64,000 bases of DNA from Psychrobacter maritimus (GCF_904846345.1 NZ_CAJHAJ010000003.1:124001-188000); one strand, 5' to 3'; shown: positions 53,604 to 62,609, counted from the first letter of the stretch. Numbers and translations are program-made. Notes: generated by a model from the sequence alone, not told the origin.

Positions 53604-54307
53604 AAAGGGTCATCCAAGCCAAAAAATCATATAACGGTTACTTCATATAACCGTCAAATAGATAGCATCTGAAAATATAAGGATGTTACTGATAATCATT
53701 AACATCTAGATTATTATTACGTTAATTTGATTGTATGTCAACGTATTTATAATCATAAGCGGGCTATTGTCATAGGATTATTGACATTTTTCTTTCAATG
53801 ATAAGCGATGGTGATGATTATTTCTGAAATAATACGAATCTTTAAAAGCGTGTTTAGCCGAGTTAAAGTCAGAGATTAGGAGGGTAAGGAGCTGTCTAAA
53901 TGTTTATTTTAAATTCCCATGAAGTCGCAGTTACCACTGAGTTATCAGGATAGTTTATTTTATTCAAACCCCGATATTAATAACGTTACCTAAGAAAAGT
54001 AAATTTCATAATCCAGCCCTCTACACTATATAGATAATAGCATATAGAGCTTTTCTGACTTGTCAGAGTAAGATTTTTTCATGGCATAGGCAGGTATTAA
54101 TGATATTTTAAACACCATAATATTGAGGGATTTACTAGCTAATAAGTTATAGTTTCAATAAGAACTTAATCTACTTTAGCGTTAACTATTTCTAGTAACG
54201 ATCTCAATTTCAGAACTGAGTCTTTAGCTTGATTTGAATCCCAATGTTCATCTAGCTACTTAGCAAATATATTTACTCTTACTATAAAACTCATAGCATC
54301 AGTGTAT
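53604..54307. other. Long AT-rich intergenic region
   Basis: These 700 bp hold a Fur box (53690-53704) and, on the plus strand, a 17-codon frame at 53900-53953 after AGGAGCTG, coding MFILNSHEVAVTTELSG, which may be the leftover 5' end of a lost gene. Otherwise no gene, hairpin or repeat is recognised. It marks the right edge of the iron block. Confidence 0.45.
53690..53704. promoter_or_regulatory. Fur box upstream of the DUF2470-SIP gene
   Basis: TGATAATCATTAACA matches the Fur consensus at 14 of 15 positions. Confidence 0.85.
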
Positions 54308-55024
54308 TTATACCGACTCTAATACTTGCTGGCAAGCTTGAGCTAAATAAGGATCAACCGTATCTTGTTTAAGCAACCATTTAAGATAGCCAGCACCCTC
54401 AAAACTAGTAGCTAAATCCGCAATAGCCTCACCTTTATGTTTACCAAAACTTAGATGCGTAGGTATACGAGCTATTTGACTAAAATTATATAAGCTCTCT
54501 ACATCACTTATCTCATGACCTTGACTATTGGCTAAATCAATCAAACTACCAAGTACCAGCTCAGTGAAGTAAATATCAGCAATAGCAGCATGAGCATCCC
54601 TTGCTTGAGCACGAGCTATATCACGGTGAAAGTGGTAGAGGAGGGATACTAGCTTATGGCTCTCAAGTGTAGGAAGAAGACAGTTAGCCATGGCATTGGT
54701 GCAAATCAAATTAGGAGTATGAGTTACGCCCGCATTTTTAAGAACTGCCATATCAAAATCAATATTGTGACCAATCAAGTACTCAACACTGTTAGGTAGT
54801 CTAAAATCTGTGTGAGGTGGTTGATCCGCTACATCTTCATCACAGATATGTGATATCGCCATAGATCCCAAACTAATTTCTTTCAGGGGGTTAAAGCGCT
54901 TCGCTCTCGGCTCCTGCAACACAGTTACTTTACCATCGTTAATATCAACAATGGAGTAGGCTGCTTCAGTCATGTGCGGTTCGATAAGCCCTGTAGTTTC
55001 GGTGTCGAGTATGTATGTGGTCAT
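54308..55024 (-). CDS. exoX: DnaQ-family exonuclease, ExoX-like
   Basis: This is a DEDDh 3'-5' exonuclease acting in repair or DNA turnover. The product has 238 residues from ATG 55024 (AAGG upstream; the longer frame opens with TTG). It shows the ExoI motif YILDTETTG (D7, E9), ExoII GHNIDFDMAVL, and ExoIII HAAIADIYFTELVL with HAAxxD. The C-terminal part LSFGKHKGEAIADLA...YLKWLLKQ matches the extra domain of Escherichia coli ExoX. It is monocistronic within an AT-rich stretch. Confidence 0.87.
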   Translation of the reverse strand: MTTYILDTETTGLIEPHMTEAAYSIVDINDGKVTVLQEPRAKRFNPLKEISLGSMAISHICDEDVADQPPHTDFRLPNSVEYLIGHNIDFDMAVLKNAGVTHTPNLICTNAMANCLLPTLESHKLVSLLYHFHRDIARAQARDAHAAIADIYFTELVLGSLIDLANSQGHEISDVESLYNFSQIARIPTHLSFGKHKGEAIADLATSFEGAGYLKWLLKQDTVDPYLAQACQQVLESV

Positions 55025-55150
55025 AATTAGCCTTAGTAAATATGAGGAGCTTAGCAATCTGTTATAAGTGGTCTATTAATAGGTTTGAAGGGTGAAATAA
55101 GTGGTTCCCTTGGTGTATAATTTTAACTCAGCCACCGCCTAAACATCTCA

Positions 55151-56128
55151 TTATTTATTCGTATTGAATCTCCGTCGATACTCACTTGATGTCAAACCAA
55201 CAATGCGCTTAAATATCTTACGAAACGCACTGACATCACCATAACCCACCTTCCACGCAATTTGCTCGACAGGCGTTAAAGAGAACTGTAGATAATCTTT
55301 TGCTTCTCCGATGCGTAATCGCTGACAGTATTCGGTTGATGTCATACCCGTTGCCTTATGAAAACGGCGTAGAAAAGTACGCTCTTCTAACTGCGCGCAA
55401 TTGGCTAAGGTAGATAAATCAATATCTTTGGCTTCTGTTTTTTGTAGCCAATGCTGCACCTTTATTATGGCCGCGTCCCCATGGGTGAGGTTGGGCGAGA
55501 ATGCGCTGTAATAACATTGTTCGCGCCTTGAGGGATCGATTAACAACGCACGAGCGGTCTCATTCATCACTTGTGAGCCAAGAAAGCGATCTACCATCCT
55601 CAGTCCCAAATCTGTCCAAGCCATTGCGCCACCAGCGGTCACAATATCACCGTCTTCGATAATAATGCGATCCACATCCAAATCGACATCAGGGAAACGC
55701 TGCTTAAAATCCTCTACATAACCCCAATGCGTGGTCGCCTTGCGTTTGGAGAGTAATCCTGTTTCGCCCAATAAAAAAGCACCGGCACAGACGGATGACA
55801 TGATTACACCTCCTGAATGCTGATCTCTCAGCCAGTTCAGCCAAGGCGCTGCTGCTTGTTGTTCAATCGGTGCCTCTAACGTTGGCGGGATAATGACAGC
55901 CGCTAATTGTCCAACGCTATCGGGATTACTAGAAAAAGTGCAGGTAGGCAGCAGATTAGTATCTTTAATCTCCCAGTGACTCACTTGTAGAGGAAGATCA
56001 GTTGTATCTTGGCGCTTGGCGGCGATTTTACTGGCAATGACGAACAGATCAGTCAGACCAAGGATGGCCGCCATTTGTGCCTTCTCATAAACGACTAACC
56101 CAATTTCAATAGCATGTTTTTGATTCAT
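55151..56128 (-). CDS. GlxA-type transcription regulator (DJ-1/PfpI + AraC)
   Basis: The 325-residue protein joins an N-terminal DJ-1/PfpI-like domain (about 8-190, with the nucleophile-elbow Cys in SSVCAGAFLLGETGLL) and a C-terminal AraC helix-turn-helix pair (about 215-320, ending GLTSSEYRRRF). Such GlxA/FtrA-like proteins usually activate adjacent catabolic or detoxification genes. It is divergent from a cysteine hydrolase gene 108 bp away, the likely target (inference). The effector is unknown. Confidence 0.88.
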   Translation of the reverse strand: MNQKHAIEIGLVVYEKAQMAAILGLTDLFVIASKIAAKRQDTTDLPLQVSHWEIKDTNLLPTCTFSSNPDSVGQLAAVIIPPTLEAPIEQQAAAPWLNWLRDQHSGGVIMSSVCAGAFLLGETGLLSKRKATTHWGYVEDFKQRFPDVDLDVDRIIIEDGDIVTAGGAMAWTDLGLRMVDRFLGSQVMNETARALLIDPSRREQCYYSAFSPNLTHGDAAIIKVQHWLQKTEAKDIDLSTLANCAQLEERTFLRRFHKATGMTSTEYCQRLRIGEAKDYLQFSLTPVEQIAWKVGYGDVSAFRKIFKRIVGLTSSEYRRRFNTNK

Positions 56129-56236
56129 ATGTCGTTATTAACCTCTTATATGTCGATGCAGCCACTCGTTAGTGTAGCACAGTGCTTGTAAAATATACGT
56201 CTATACAGTCACTGCCATAACCAAAGAGGCACTATC

Positions 56237-56785
56237 ATGAACACACAAGCACTGATTGTTGTAGACATCCAAAATGAGTATTTCGCGCAAGGTAAGTTAT
56301 CACTCGTAGGTATTAACGAAGCCGCTGATAATGCTGCTTTGGTGATTGCGTCTGCTAGAGAAAAAGGCCATACCGTCATTCATGTTCGTCATGAAATGCC
56401 TTCTGCTGATGCACCAATCTTTACGCCTGGTAGCGATGGTGTGGTGATTAATGAGAAAGTAAAACCTGTAGAGGGTGAAGCCGTCATCACTAAGCATTAC
56501 CCCAATTCGTTCCGTGAGACTGCTCTGAAAGAGCTATTGGATAAAGAAGGTATCAAAGAGGTGACCGTGATTGGCGCCATGAGCCATATGTGTGTGGATG
56601 CCACCGTTCGTGCGGCGGTGGACTTTGGTTACACCACGACCACCATCCATGATGCATGTGCTACGCTTGATCTTGAATTTAATGGCACGACCGTACCCGC
56701 CGCTCAGGCTCATGCCACCATCATGGCAGCGATTGAGTTTCTATATGGCGAAGTGATTGATACCCAAACTTGGATTGCGCGTTAA
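56237..56785 (+). CDS. Isochorismatase-like cysteine hydrolase
   Basis: This enzyme family (isochorismatase, nicotinamidase, N-carbamoyl hydrolases) hydrolyses amide or vinyl-ether bonds. The 182-residue product shows the catalytic triad: D10 in IVVDIQNEY, K86 in VITKHYPNSF and C119 in GAMSHMCVDATVRAA. AAAGAGGCA precedes the ATG. It is divergent from the GlxA-type regulator, a frequent pairing. Isochorismatase activity for siderophore synthesis is unlikely because no entA/E-type genes are nearby. Confidence 0.88.
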   Translation: MNTQALIVVDIQNEYFAQGKLSLVGINEAADNAALVIASAREKGHTVIHVRHEMPSADAPIFTPGSDGVVINEKVKPVEGEAVITKHYPNSFRETALKELLDKEGIKEVTVIGAMSHMCVDATVRAAVDFGYTTTTIHDACATLDLEFNGTTVPAAQAHATIMAAIEFLYGEVIDTQTWIAR

Positions 56786-56878
56786 TCCAGAGTTGTTAAT
56801 CAAATCGTGATTTAGTCATGAAATAGACTCTTAAACCCTATTCTCATTAAGAAGAATTTCCTCAATAAGGTAGCTATT

Positions 56879-57793
56879 ATGAATATAGTAAAATCGCTGA
56901 CCGGCACCACACTGTTAAGTGGCGTGATGTTGTTAACGGCATGTACCACCTTTGCTAGTCCAGCAGCAAATTCTAACGCGGTAAAACAGACGGCTGCCAA
57001 CACCGTTCAATTTCAGCAAATCCGTAATGCCACGATCAAGCTTGATTATGACGGCACCACTTTTTTAGTGGATCCGATGCTAGCGGCTAAAAACGCTTAT
57101 CCAGGGCTTGAAAATACAGTTCATAGTGAAATCCGCTATCCAATGGTAGATTTGCCAATGTCTATTGCAGAGGTACTTAAGGCGGATGCCATTATTTTGA
57201 CCCATTTGCATGCTGATCATTGGGATGATGCCGCACGTAACCTTGTGCCTCGTGACATGCCAATTTTTACCCAAGATGCAGCTGATGCGGCAACCGTGCG
57301 TAAAGATGGTTTTACTGATGTCAGAGTATTAACAGAGCAAGGCGTTGTGTTTAAAGGTACTAGAATCAATAAAACCATCGGACAGCACGGTACTGATGCA
57401 ATGTACAAAATACCAGCCCTTGCCGAAGGACTTGGCAAAACGATAGGTATTGTATTCCAGAAGTCAGGCTACAAGACCGTTTATGTAGCAGGGGATACCA
57501 TTTGGGATAAGGAAGTAGAAGATGCACTGACTCGCTACAAGCCTGATGCGGTCGTCCTCAATACAGGTTATGCGAAGATGACTGGTTTTGTCGATGATTC
57601 TATCATTATGGGCAAAGACGATGTATACCGTGCGTATCAATTCTCGCCTAATGCCCAGATCATTAGCGTGCATATGGATACGGTCAATCATGCCACGCTA
57701 ACTAAAGCAGAGCTGCGCCACTTTATTGAGGAAAAACATCTGGATAAACAACGTACGCTTGTTCCTGATGATGGTCAGTACTACAAATTCTAG
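56879..57793 (+). CDS. Metallo-beta-lactamase fold hydrolase, lipoprotein
   Basis: The 304-residue product has a lipoprotein signal with MLLTAC (Cys22) and a metallo-beta-lactamase domain with metal motif THLHADHWD (H109, H111, D113, H114), a later GQHG, the bridging VAGDTIWD, and a C-terminal VHMDTVNHAT. It resembles the UlaG/YcfK-like L-ascorbate lactonase or hydrolase group rather than antibiotic-resistance enzymes. The substrate is unknown. It follows the cysteine hydrolase by 93 bp and may share its regulation. Confidence 0.83.
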   Translation: MNIVKSLTGTTLLSGVMLLTACTTFASPAANSNAVKQTAANTVQFQQIRNATIKLDYDGTTFLVDPMLAAKNAYPGLENTVHSEIRYPMVDLPMSIAEVLKADAIILTHLHADHWDDAARNLVPRDMPIFTQDAADAATVRKDGFTDVRVLTEQGVVFKGTRINKTIGQHGTDAMYKIPALAEGLGKTIGIVFQKSGYKTVYVAGDTIWDKEVEDALTRYKPDAVVLNTGYAKMTGFVDDSIIMGKDDVYRAYQFSPNAQIISVHMDTVNHATLTKAELRHFIEEKHLDKQRTLVPDDGQYYKF

Positions 57794-57891
57794 AATTGGT
57801 TTTAGATAAGTCGTTTTTCAAACCTTCCTTGTATGGCAATACCCAAAGTGTGTTGCCATACATCATCAATACGGTATAACTGAGATCGTTT

Positions 57892-58864
57892 ATGAATATT
57901 CCAAATAATTCTGGCAACGCCCCTTTTGTTCTTTCGGTGCTCGACAATGCCTTCACGGGTGTTGGTCACACGATAGAGGGCACCATTCAAGAGATGATCG
58001 CTCTTGCGAAACTGGCGGATAAAAGAGGCTTTGAGCGGTTTTGGATGTCTGAACATCATGCTACCGAATCATGTGCCTTTGGTAGTCGCTGAACAATTTG
58101 GTATGCTCGATGCGATGGCGCCAGGACGAATCGATCTGGGTTTGGGAAGGGCGCCAGGTACGGATGGCGCAACGGCGTCAGCTTTGCGTCGTCATCACGC
58201 GGCGAACGATGAGTTTCCTCAGCAAGTCGCAGAATTGTTGGGCTTTTTAGAAAACAGTTTTCCAAAAGAGTATCCTTATAGTGAGGTTCATGCGGTGCCA
58301 GGTCCATGGCAAGTCCAGCAAAACCGAGTACCACCATCAAAGACCGCTGCTGATGTCTGGATCTTGGGGTCCTCGACTTACTCAGCTCATTTGGCAGCAC
58401 AGCTTGGCAGACCATATGCGTTCGCTCTACAGTTTGGCAGTGCCGACATACTAAATGCCATGCGCATTTATCGAGAGAATTTCCGTCCTTCAAAAATTCT
58501 AGCCAAGCCATATAGTTTGGTCAGTATTGGTGCGATTGCAGATGAAGATCCTGTAGAGGCACGTCGCCAATCAACATCGTCTGCCATGGCAATGTTAAGA
58601 ATGTTCCAGCGCAAACCTTTTGCTTTACTGCCACCTGATGAAGTGGCGGCTTTTCAAGGCAATACGTAAGGGCATCAGATTATTGAGCAGTATACCGATC
58701 AAACCCTGCATGGCACTGCTGCCAAGGTCGCAAAAAGTTTAGAGAGTCTTCAGGAGCAGACAGGAGTCGACGAGGTCCTGTTGGTTGTTCAAGGTTATTC
58801 GCGCCGCGCCCAATCGCGTACTGTTGAGCTAATCGCAGATCACTATGGTATGCCAAGTCACTAG
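57892..58864 (+). pseudogene. Broken luciferase-like monooxygenase gene
   Basis: The gene belongs to the LLM-class flavin monooxygenases (YhbW/CmoO-like, about 330 residues). The first frame, from ATG 57892, reads normally to [11 protein letters not shown] and then stops at 58092. A second frame picks up at [18 protein letters not shown] near 58058 and continues with the family phrases [11 protein letters not shown] and [17 protein letters not shown]. About 30 residues that normally join SEHH to MLPNH are absent, consistent with a deletion that also shifted the frame. An in-frame TAA (58667-58669) follows, and the same frame then continues GHQIIEQYTD to a final stop at 58862-58864. At least two lesions make a functional enzyme unlikely. 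Confidence 0.88.
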
Positions 58865-59089
58865 ATCCTGTTGAGACTAGCAATATTCAAAGCTTAGCAA
58901 AGCGCTTAATGCCTAACTATTAGGCTCAATCGACTCAAGGAGTTTTTTTATGTATGCCCAAAACAGCTGCTAGTCTGTTACTTGAAAAATCTCCTAATTT
59001 TCTAAACAAAACGAACGTAGTAATTCCTTCCTATTCCGCCTTTTTCTCATAAGATGTAGGAATAATTATTGTCGTTAAATTATGAATCG

Positions 59090-60025
59090 TTAATTGAGTT
59101 GCCAATAAAGAGGAGTGCCATAAACCTTGGCAAAATAATCAATTAGCGTTCTTACATTTAGAGAAATATGACGAGTATGAGGATAAAGAGCAGCGACATG
59201 CTGAGGTGTGGTTTTGACTGCCGTACTATAATTAGGCAGTAGCTTAATAAGCTCACCATTCTTCAAATACTCACCGATAAGCCAATCTGGAAAAAGCACG
59301 ATTCCCATCCCTTTGAGTGCAGATACCAATAAAGATTCTGCATTATTAGACATCAGTAAAGCAGGCGCTAAGAATGGCGTCCAATCTTCACTTTCTGCTT
59401 TGAAAAGCCAACGATTGGGCCCTGTTGAACCTTTATATACTAGACATTTATGATGCGTCAGATCTGCTGGTGTTTGTAGCTTACCGTGTATGCGTATGTA
59501 TTCCGGAGAAGCGGCAAGATGATAAGTTTGCTCAGCAAAGATACGCGCATGAAAGGCGGAGTCATTTAAGGTGCCAATTCTGAAAATAACATCTGTTGCG
59601 TAATGATGAGGATCAATAAAGTCATCAGTTAACGTCAAATCTATCTGTAATTTAGGATATTGAGCACTAAGCTTTGGCAGCCAAGGTGCGATATGTCGTT
59701 GTCCAAAAAAGACAGGGGCGTTGATTCTTATTAGACCACCCGGTTCTAATGTCCTATCTTGAAGCTCCTGCTGTGCTGCACTCATGCTTTCGGTTATGGA
59801 GTGTGCATAGCGCATAAACACACGGCCCGCTTCAGTTGGAATGACAGCACGTGTATTACGATGAAAGAGCTGTTGCCCTAAAGAGTCTTCTAACTGTTTG
59901 ATGATACGAGACACTTTAGAAGCTGACACGCCTTCTTTTCGAGCCACTACAGAAAAGTTTTGAGCATTAAAAACCTCTATAAAAAACAGCAAGGTTTTTA
60001 TATTGATCGTATCTACCGTATTCAT
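59090..60025 (-). CDS. LysR-family transcription regulator
   Basis: The 311-residue product has the N-terminal LysR helix-turn-helix (FFIEVFNAQNFSVVARKEGVSASKVSRIIKQLE, given here as its span, about 13-45) and a substrate-binding effector domain (about 90-300). It belongs to the CrgA/DsdC-like LysR branch common in gammaproteobacteria. It is divergent from two small membrane protein genes, with about 100 bp between start codons, and probably controls them. The effector is unknown. Confidence 0.9.
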   Translation of the reverse strand: MNTVDTINIKTLLFFIEVFNAQNFSVVARKEGVSASKVSRIIKQLEDSLGQQLFHRNTRAVIPTEAGRVFMRYAHSITESMSAAQQELQDRTLEPGGLIRINAPVFFGQRHIAPWLPKLSAQYPKLQIDLTLTDDFIDPHHYATDVIFRIGTLNDSAFHARIFAEQTYHLAASPEYIRIHGKLQTPADLTHHKCLVYKGSTGPNRWLFKAESEDWTPFLAPALLMSNNAESLLVSALKGMGIVLFPDWLIGEYLKNGELIKLLPNYSTAVKTTPQHVAALYPHTRHISLNVRTLIDYFAKVYGTPLYWQLN

Positions 60026-60123
60026 TTGTACAACTTATGCAAAGGTCATTTCTGTATTATAGCGTTTTTTAATGGATATAGGCTACGGTACACTACGCCG
60101 CATTGCTCATTAAGGATTGCTAT

Positions 60124-60558
60124 ATGCAAATTTTATTAATACTCATTGTTGTTTTAGGCGGCATGGGGTTGTCCGTTGAAGCGGGATTATTGGGGCCTTT
60201 AGGAAGTGAGGTAGGCGAGCTGTGGGCAACGTTGAGTATTTTTGGCGTTGGCGCTGCTCTGACATTTTTTTTGATGTTGTTTTTTAGTCCGCGAGATAGC
60301 CCTTCCTTTTTCTCACAGCCACCTTTACTGCTGGTTGGCGGTATTTTGGGTCCTGTTTATGTGGTGGTATTAACCGTGGTGACACCGGTCATTGGCATTG
60401 CGTTGACGATGATTGGCATACTGGCTGGGCAAGTGTTTCAAAGTTTAATAATAGATCATTATGGTTTATTCGAAACTATGGAGCGAAAAATAGACAGTAA
60501 ACGCATTATCGCTTTATTTTTTATTATTGCTGCACTTATCTTTATGGCACAGGGGTAA
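60124..60558 (+). CDS. YdcZ-family (DUF606) membrane protein 1
   Basis: DUF606/YdcZ proteins are four- or five-helix relatives of drug/metabolite transporters, often encoded in pairs. From ATG 60124, after AAGGA, the product has 144 residues with five hydrophobic segments. It contains GGMGLSVEAGLLGPLG near the start and GGILGPVYVVV in the middle, as in the family. The longer frame opens with TTG at 60103. It precedes a homologous gene by 6 bp. Confidence 0.82.
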   Translation: MQILLILIVVLGGMGLSVEAGLLGPLGSEVGELWATLSIFGVGAALTFFLMLFFSPRDSPSFFSQPPLLLVGGILGPVYVVVLTVVTPVIGIALTMIGILAGQVFQSLIIDHYGLFETMERKIDSKRIIALFFIIAALIFMAQG

Positions 60559-60564
60559 AAAACA

Positions 60565-61026
60565 ATGCTTATTTTAATGATTGTATTGTCGATAATTGGC
60601 GGCGCGGCTTTGAGCGTTCAAGCGGCATTGAATGGCCGTCTTGGCGGCAATGTTGGCGTATTTAAAAGTGCTTTTTTAACCTTTTCTGTGGGTGCGGTAG
60701 TAACTGCATTGCTTATTTTATTTTTTGAGCCAAGTCATACTGTCACGTTGATGGATGTCCCTAAATGGCAACTGCTTGGAGCCTTATGTGGCGTTCCTTA
60801 TATCGTCATCATGGTGGTTGCAGTCCAGCGTATTGGTACTGCGGTGGCAACGGTAGCGGTTATTTTTGGTCAGCTGAGCATGAGCGTACTGATCGATAAT
60901 TTTGGCTGGTTGGGTAACGAGGCGATTAGCCTTTCGGTCAGTAGAATGGCGGCTTTGGTTTGCTTAGCTATCGCACTTTGTTTTATTTATGCCAGTAGTA
61001 AGTCTGAGCCTAAAGAGGCTCAGTAG
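60565..61026 (+). CDS. YdcZ-family (DUF606) membrane protein 2
   Basis: This 153-residue, five-helix paralogue of the previous gene has the matching phrases SVQAALNGRLGGNVG and LLGALCGVPYIVIMVVAVQRIGTA (given in part). Two half-size proteins of this type may form a heterodimeric transporter by analogy with other paired small DMT proteins; no substrate is indicated. It starts 6 bp after the first gene and ends 44 bp from the convergent hydrolase gene. Confidence 0.83.
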   Translation: MLILMIVLSIIGGAALSVQAALNGRLGGNVGVFKSAFLTFSVGAVVTALLILFFEPSHTVTLMDVPKWQLLGALCGVPYIVIMVVAVQRIGTAVATVAVIFGQLSMSVLIDNFGWLGNEAISLSVSRMAALVCLAIALCFIYASSKSEPKEAQ

Positions 61027-61070
61027 TTCATATGTATTGATTATTTCTAGACATATTTTTTACTTTGTAG

Positions 61071-61976
61071 CTATGAAGAACTGGGTGTATTACTGCTAAA
61101 CCTTTTTATAATGATAGTCGCACACTGTTCAGGTGCTTCCATTGGCAGAAGATGTCCATTGTCATAAAGCTCAATGAGTCGGTCAGAAGGGACGAGATCT
61201 TCCCAAACTTTACGAACCTCATCGCTAATAAACATAGAAGGTTTGCCAACAATAATGGTGTAGGGAACATCAAGAGTGTTCAGATCTTTTAAGGCTTCAT
61301 TGACGAAAGGGGTATCAAAGTAGCTTGCCATCTCTTGCTCAGGTGTAAACAGCAGACTATATTGACCTTGTTCATTTTCGACAAGACTGTTCTTTGCAAA
61401 GACATAAAGATTGTTGTCATCAATACGTTTGAAGGGGCGATGTGCCCGTAGATAGTTGTAATATGACTCAATACTTTCCCAATCCGCTTGTTTGGCTCGT
61501 GTGCTTTTAAAAGGCTCTTGATCTACCTTCAACTCGTTAGGTACCGAGTTCATCATGAGGGTCTGTGACTTGGTAAAAGTAACAGGCTCTATTAAATAAA
61601 GCTGTGAGAATAGTTCGGGACGCTTTGCCGCCGCAATGGCGGTGGCAGTCGCGCCTTGAGAATGTCCAAGACCGACGATAGGCTTATTCTGTGTATTCTC
61701 TAAAAAATCAATCAATATATCGGCATCTTGTTCGCGGGTTAGCTTCTTCACAGTGGGTAAATCATACCAATAGCCACGCATAGCAAGACTGGTGATAGTG
61801 AATTGCTCACTAAGCTTGGTTAATAGTGGTAGGTAGACACCAGTCGTAAAGCCATTGCCTCCATAAAAATGCGCAGGAGGCAGCTTTGTATTTTTATTAT
61901 TATCAACCAAAGCAGACAGGTCATAATAGCGTGCTTTTTTGCTATCTAAAGTCATCGTACGTTCGAATGTTTGCAT
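61071..61976 (-). CDS. Alpha/beta hydrolase
   Basis: The 301-residue product has the alpha/beta hydrolase fold: an oxyanion-side FYGGNGFTTG, nucleophile elbow GLGHSQGATA with S106, an acid probably in the IIVGKPSMFI region and the catalytic His in NGHLLPMEAPE (about 275). No signal peptide. It is a single gene. An esterase or lactonase role is possible; the substrate cannot be inferred from the neighbours. Confidence 0.86.
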   Translation of the reverse strand: MQTFERTMTLDSKKARYYDLSALVDNNKNTKLPPAHFYGGNGFTTGVYLPLLTKLSEQFTITSLAMRGYWYDLPTVKKLTREQDADILIDFLENTQNKPIVGLGHSQGATATAIAAAKRPELFSQLYLIEPVTFTKSQTLMMNSVPNELKVDQEPFKSTRAKQADWESIESYYNYLRAHRPFKRIDDNNLYVFAKNSLVENEQGQYSLLFTPEQEMASYFDTPFVNEALKDLNTLDVPYTIIVGKPSMFISDEVRKVWEDLVPSDRLIELYDNGHLLPMEAPEQCATIIIKRFSSNTPSSS

Positions 61977-62003
61977 GGTATTGTTCTTATTATTCGTTAA
62001 TGA

Positions 62004-62175
62004 TTAAAAGCTTACTTCACCTTTTACGGTATCAACTTTTATAGTAGTGGCAGATACGCCATTATTAGTAGCCACAGCCAGTTAAAATGGCTGTGGCTAC
62101 TAATGTCGCTATCATAGTTGTTAATAAAGGGCGCTTGAATACAGGTACTAGTATAGGAAGTAAAGTAGTAAACAT
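62004..62175 (-). pseudogene. Possible decayed small lipoprotein gene
   Basis: On the minus strand, ATG 62175 opens a 36-codon frame with a lipoprotein-like signal (MIATLVATAILTGCGY), stopped by TAATAA at 62067. In the next frame the sequence goes on as ATNNGVSATTIKVDTVKGEVSF to a stop at 62004-62006, as if one gene had been frameshifted at the hairpin 62064-62104. A genuine 36-residue lipoprotein or chance are the alternatives. It lies just upstream of the alpha/beta hydrolase on the same strand. Confidence 0.35.
62064..62104. repeat. Perfect 17-bp inverted repeat, loop GTTAAAA
   Basis: ATTAGTAGCCACAGCCA (62064-62080) is repeated inverted exactly at 62088-62104. No T tract lies on either side, so it is not a standard terminator. 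The loop is almost that of the 25-bp hairpin at 20634-20690. Confidence 0.8.
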
Positions 62176-62383
62176 AAGTGACTCATAATATTACAAACTA
62201 TAGAAAGTTGATTATTCAAATGACTGCAAAATATAGGATAGCTAGTAAAAAGCCTGTGTAGCTGCATTAATAACGGAGCTCTTCGCAATTAATTTGCCTT
62301 CAGGGTTAGTGCTTAGTTCGATTCTCTGAGAAGTCGAAAAGGTGAGCAGCGATTATAGTAAAGGAGTTAATAGTGTATATCAA

Positions 62384-62398
62384 TGAGAATGATTGTCA
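62384..62398. promoter_or_regulatory. Fur box, distal, upstream of tonB
   Basis: TGAGAATGATTGTCA matches the Fur consensus at 12 of 15 positions, 212 bp before tonB. Confidence 0.7.
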
Positions 62399-62548
62399 TT
62401 ATTTAGTTTAATAGGTTGAGATATTTAACTATGTAACAATTTTCAGCTAGTAGTTTCGTTCTAGTCAGCTTTCAGCTTAAACCTATTTAGATAGAGAGGA
62501 TGATTCGTAAGCGAAAATTAATATCAGAAATATATTTATTAATATTAT

Positions 62549-62563
62549 TGATAGTAGTTATCG
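62549..62563. promoter_or_regulatory. Possible second Fur box, proximal to tonB
   Basis: TGATAGTAGTTATCG matches the Fur consensus at 11 of 15 positions, and GCATTATCATTA follows directly. It is 47 bp before the tonB start. Confidence 0.55.
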
Positions 62564-62609
62564 TTTGCATTATCATTACAGTTTTATTTCATAAGCTTAT
62601 TAGACTGAT

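Noticed and set aside
56237-56785. Isochorismatase of catecholate siderophore synthesis
   Set aside because: The family fits, but no entA/entC/entE-type genes are near, and the divergent GlxA regulator points to another substrate.
58056-58511. 151-codon minus-strand ORF
   Set aside because: It is antisense to the broken monooxygenase gene, whose frame is well supported by family motifs.
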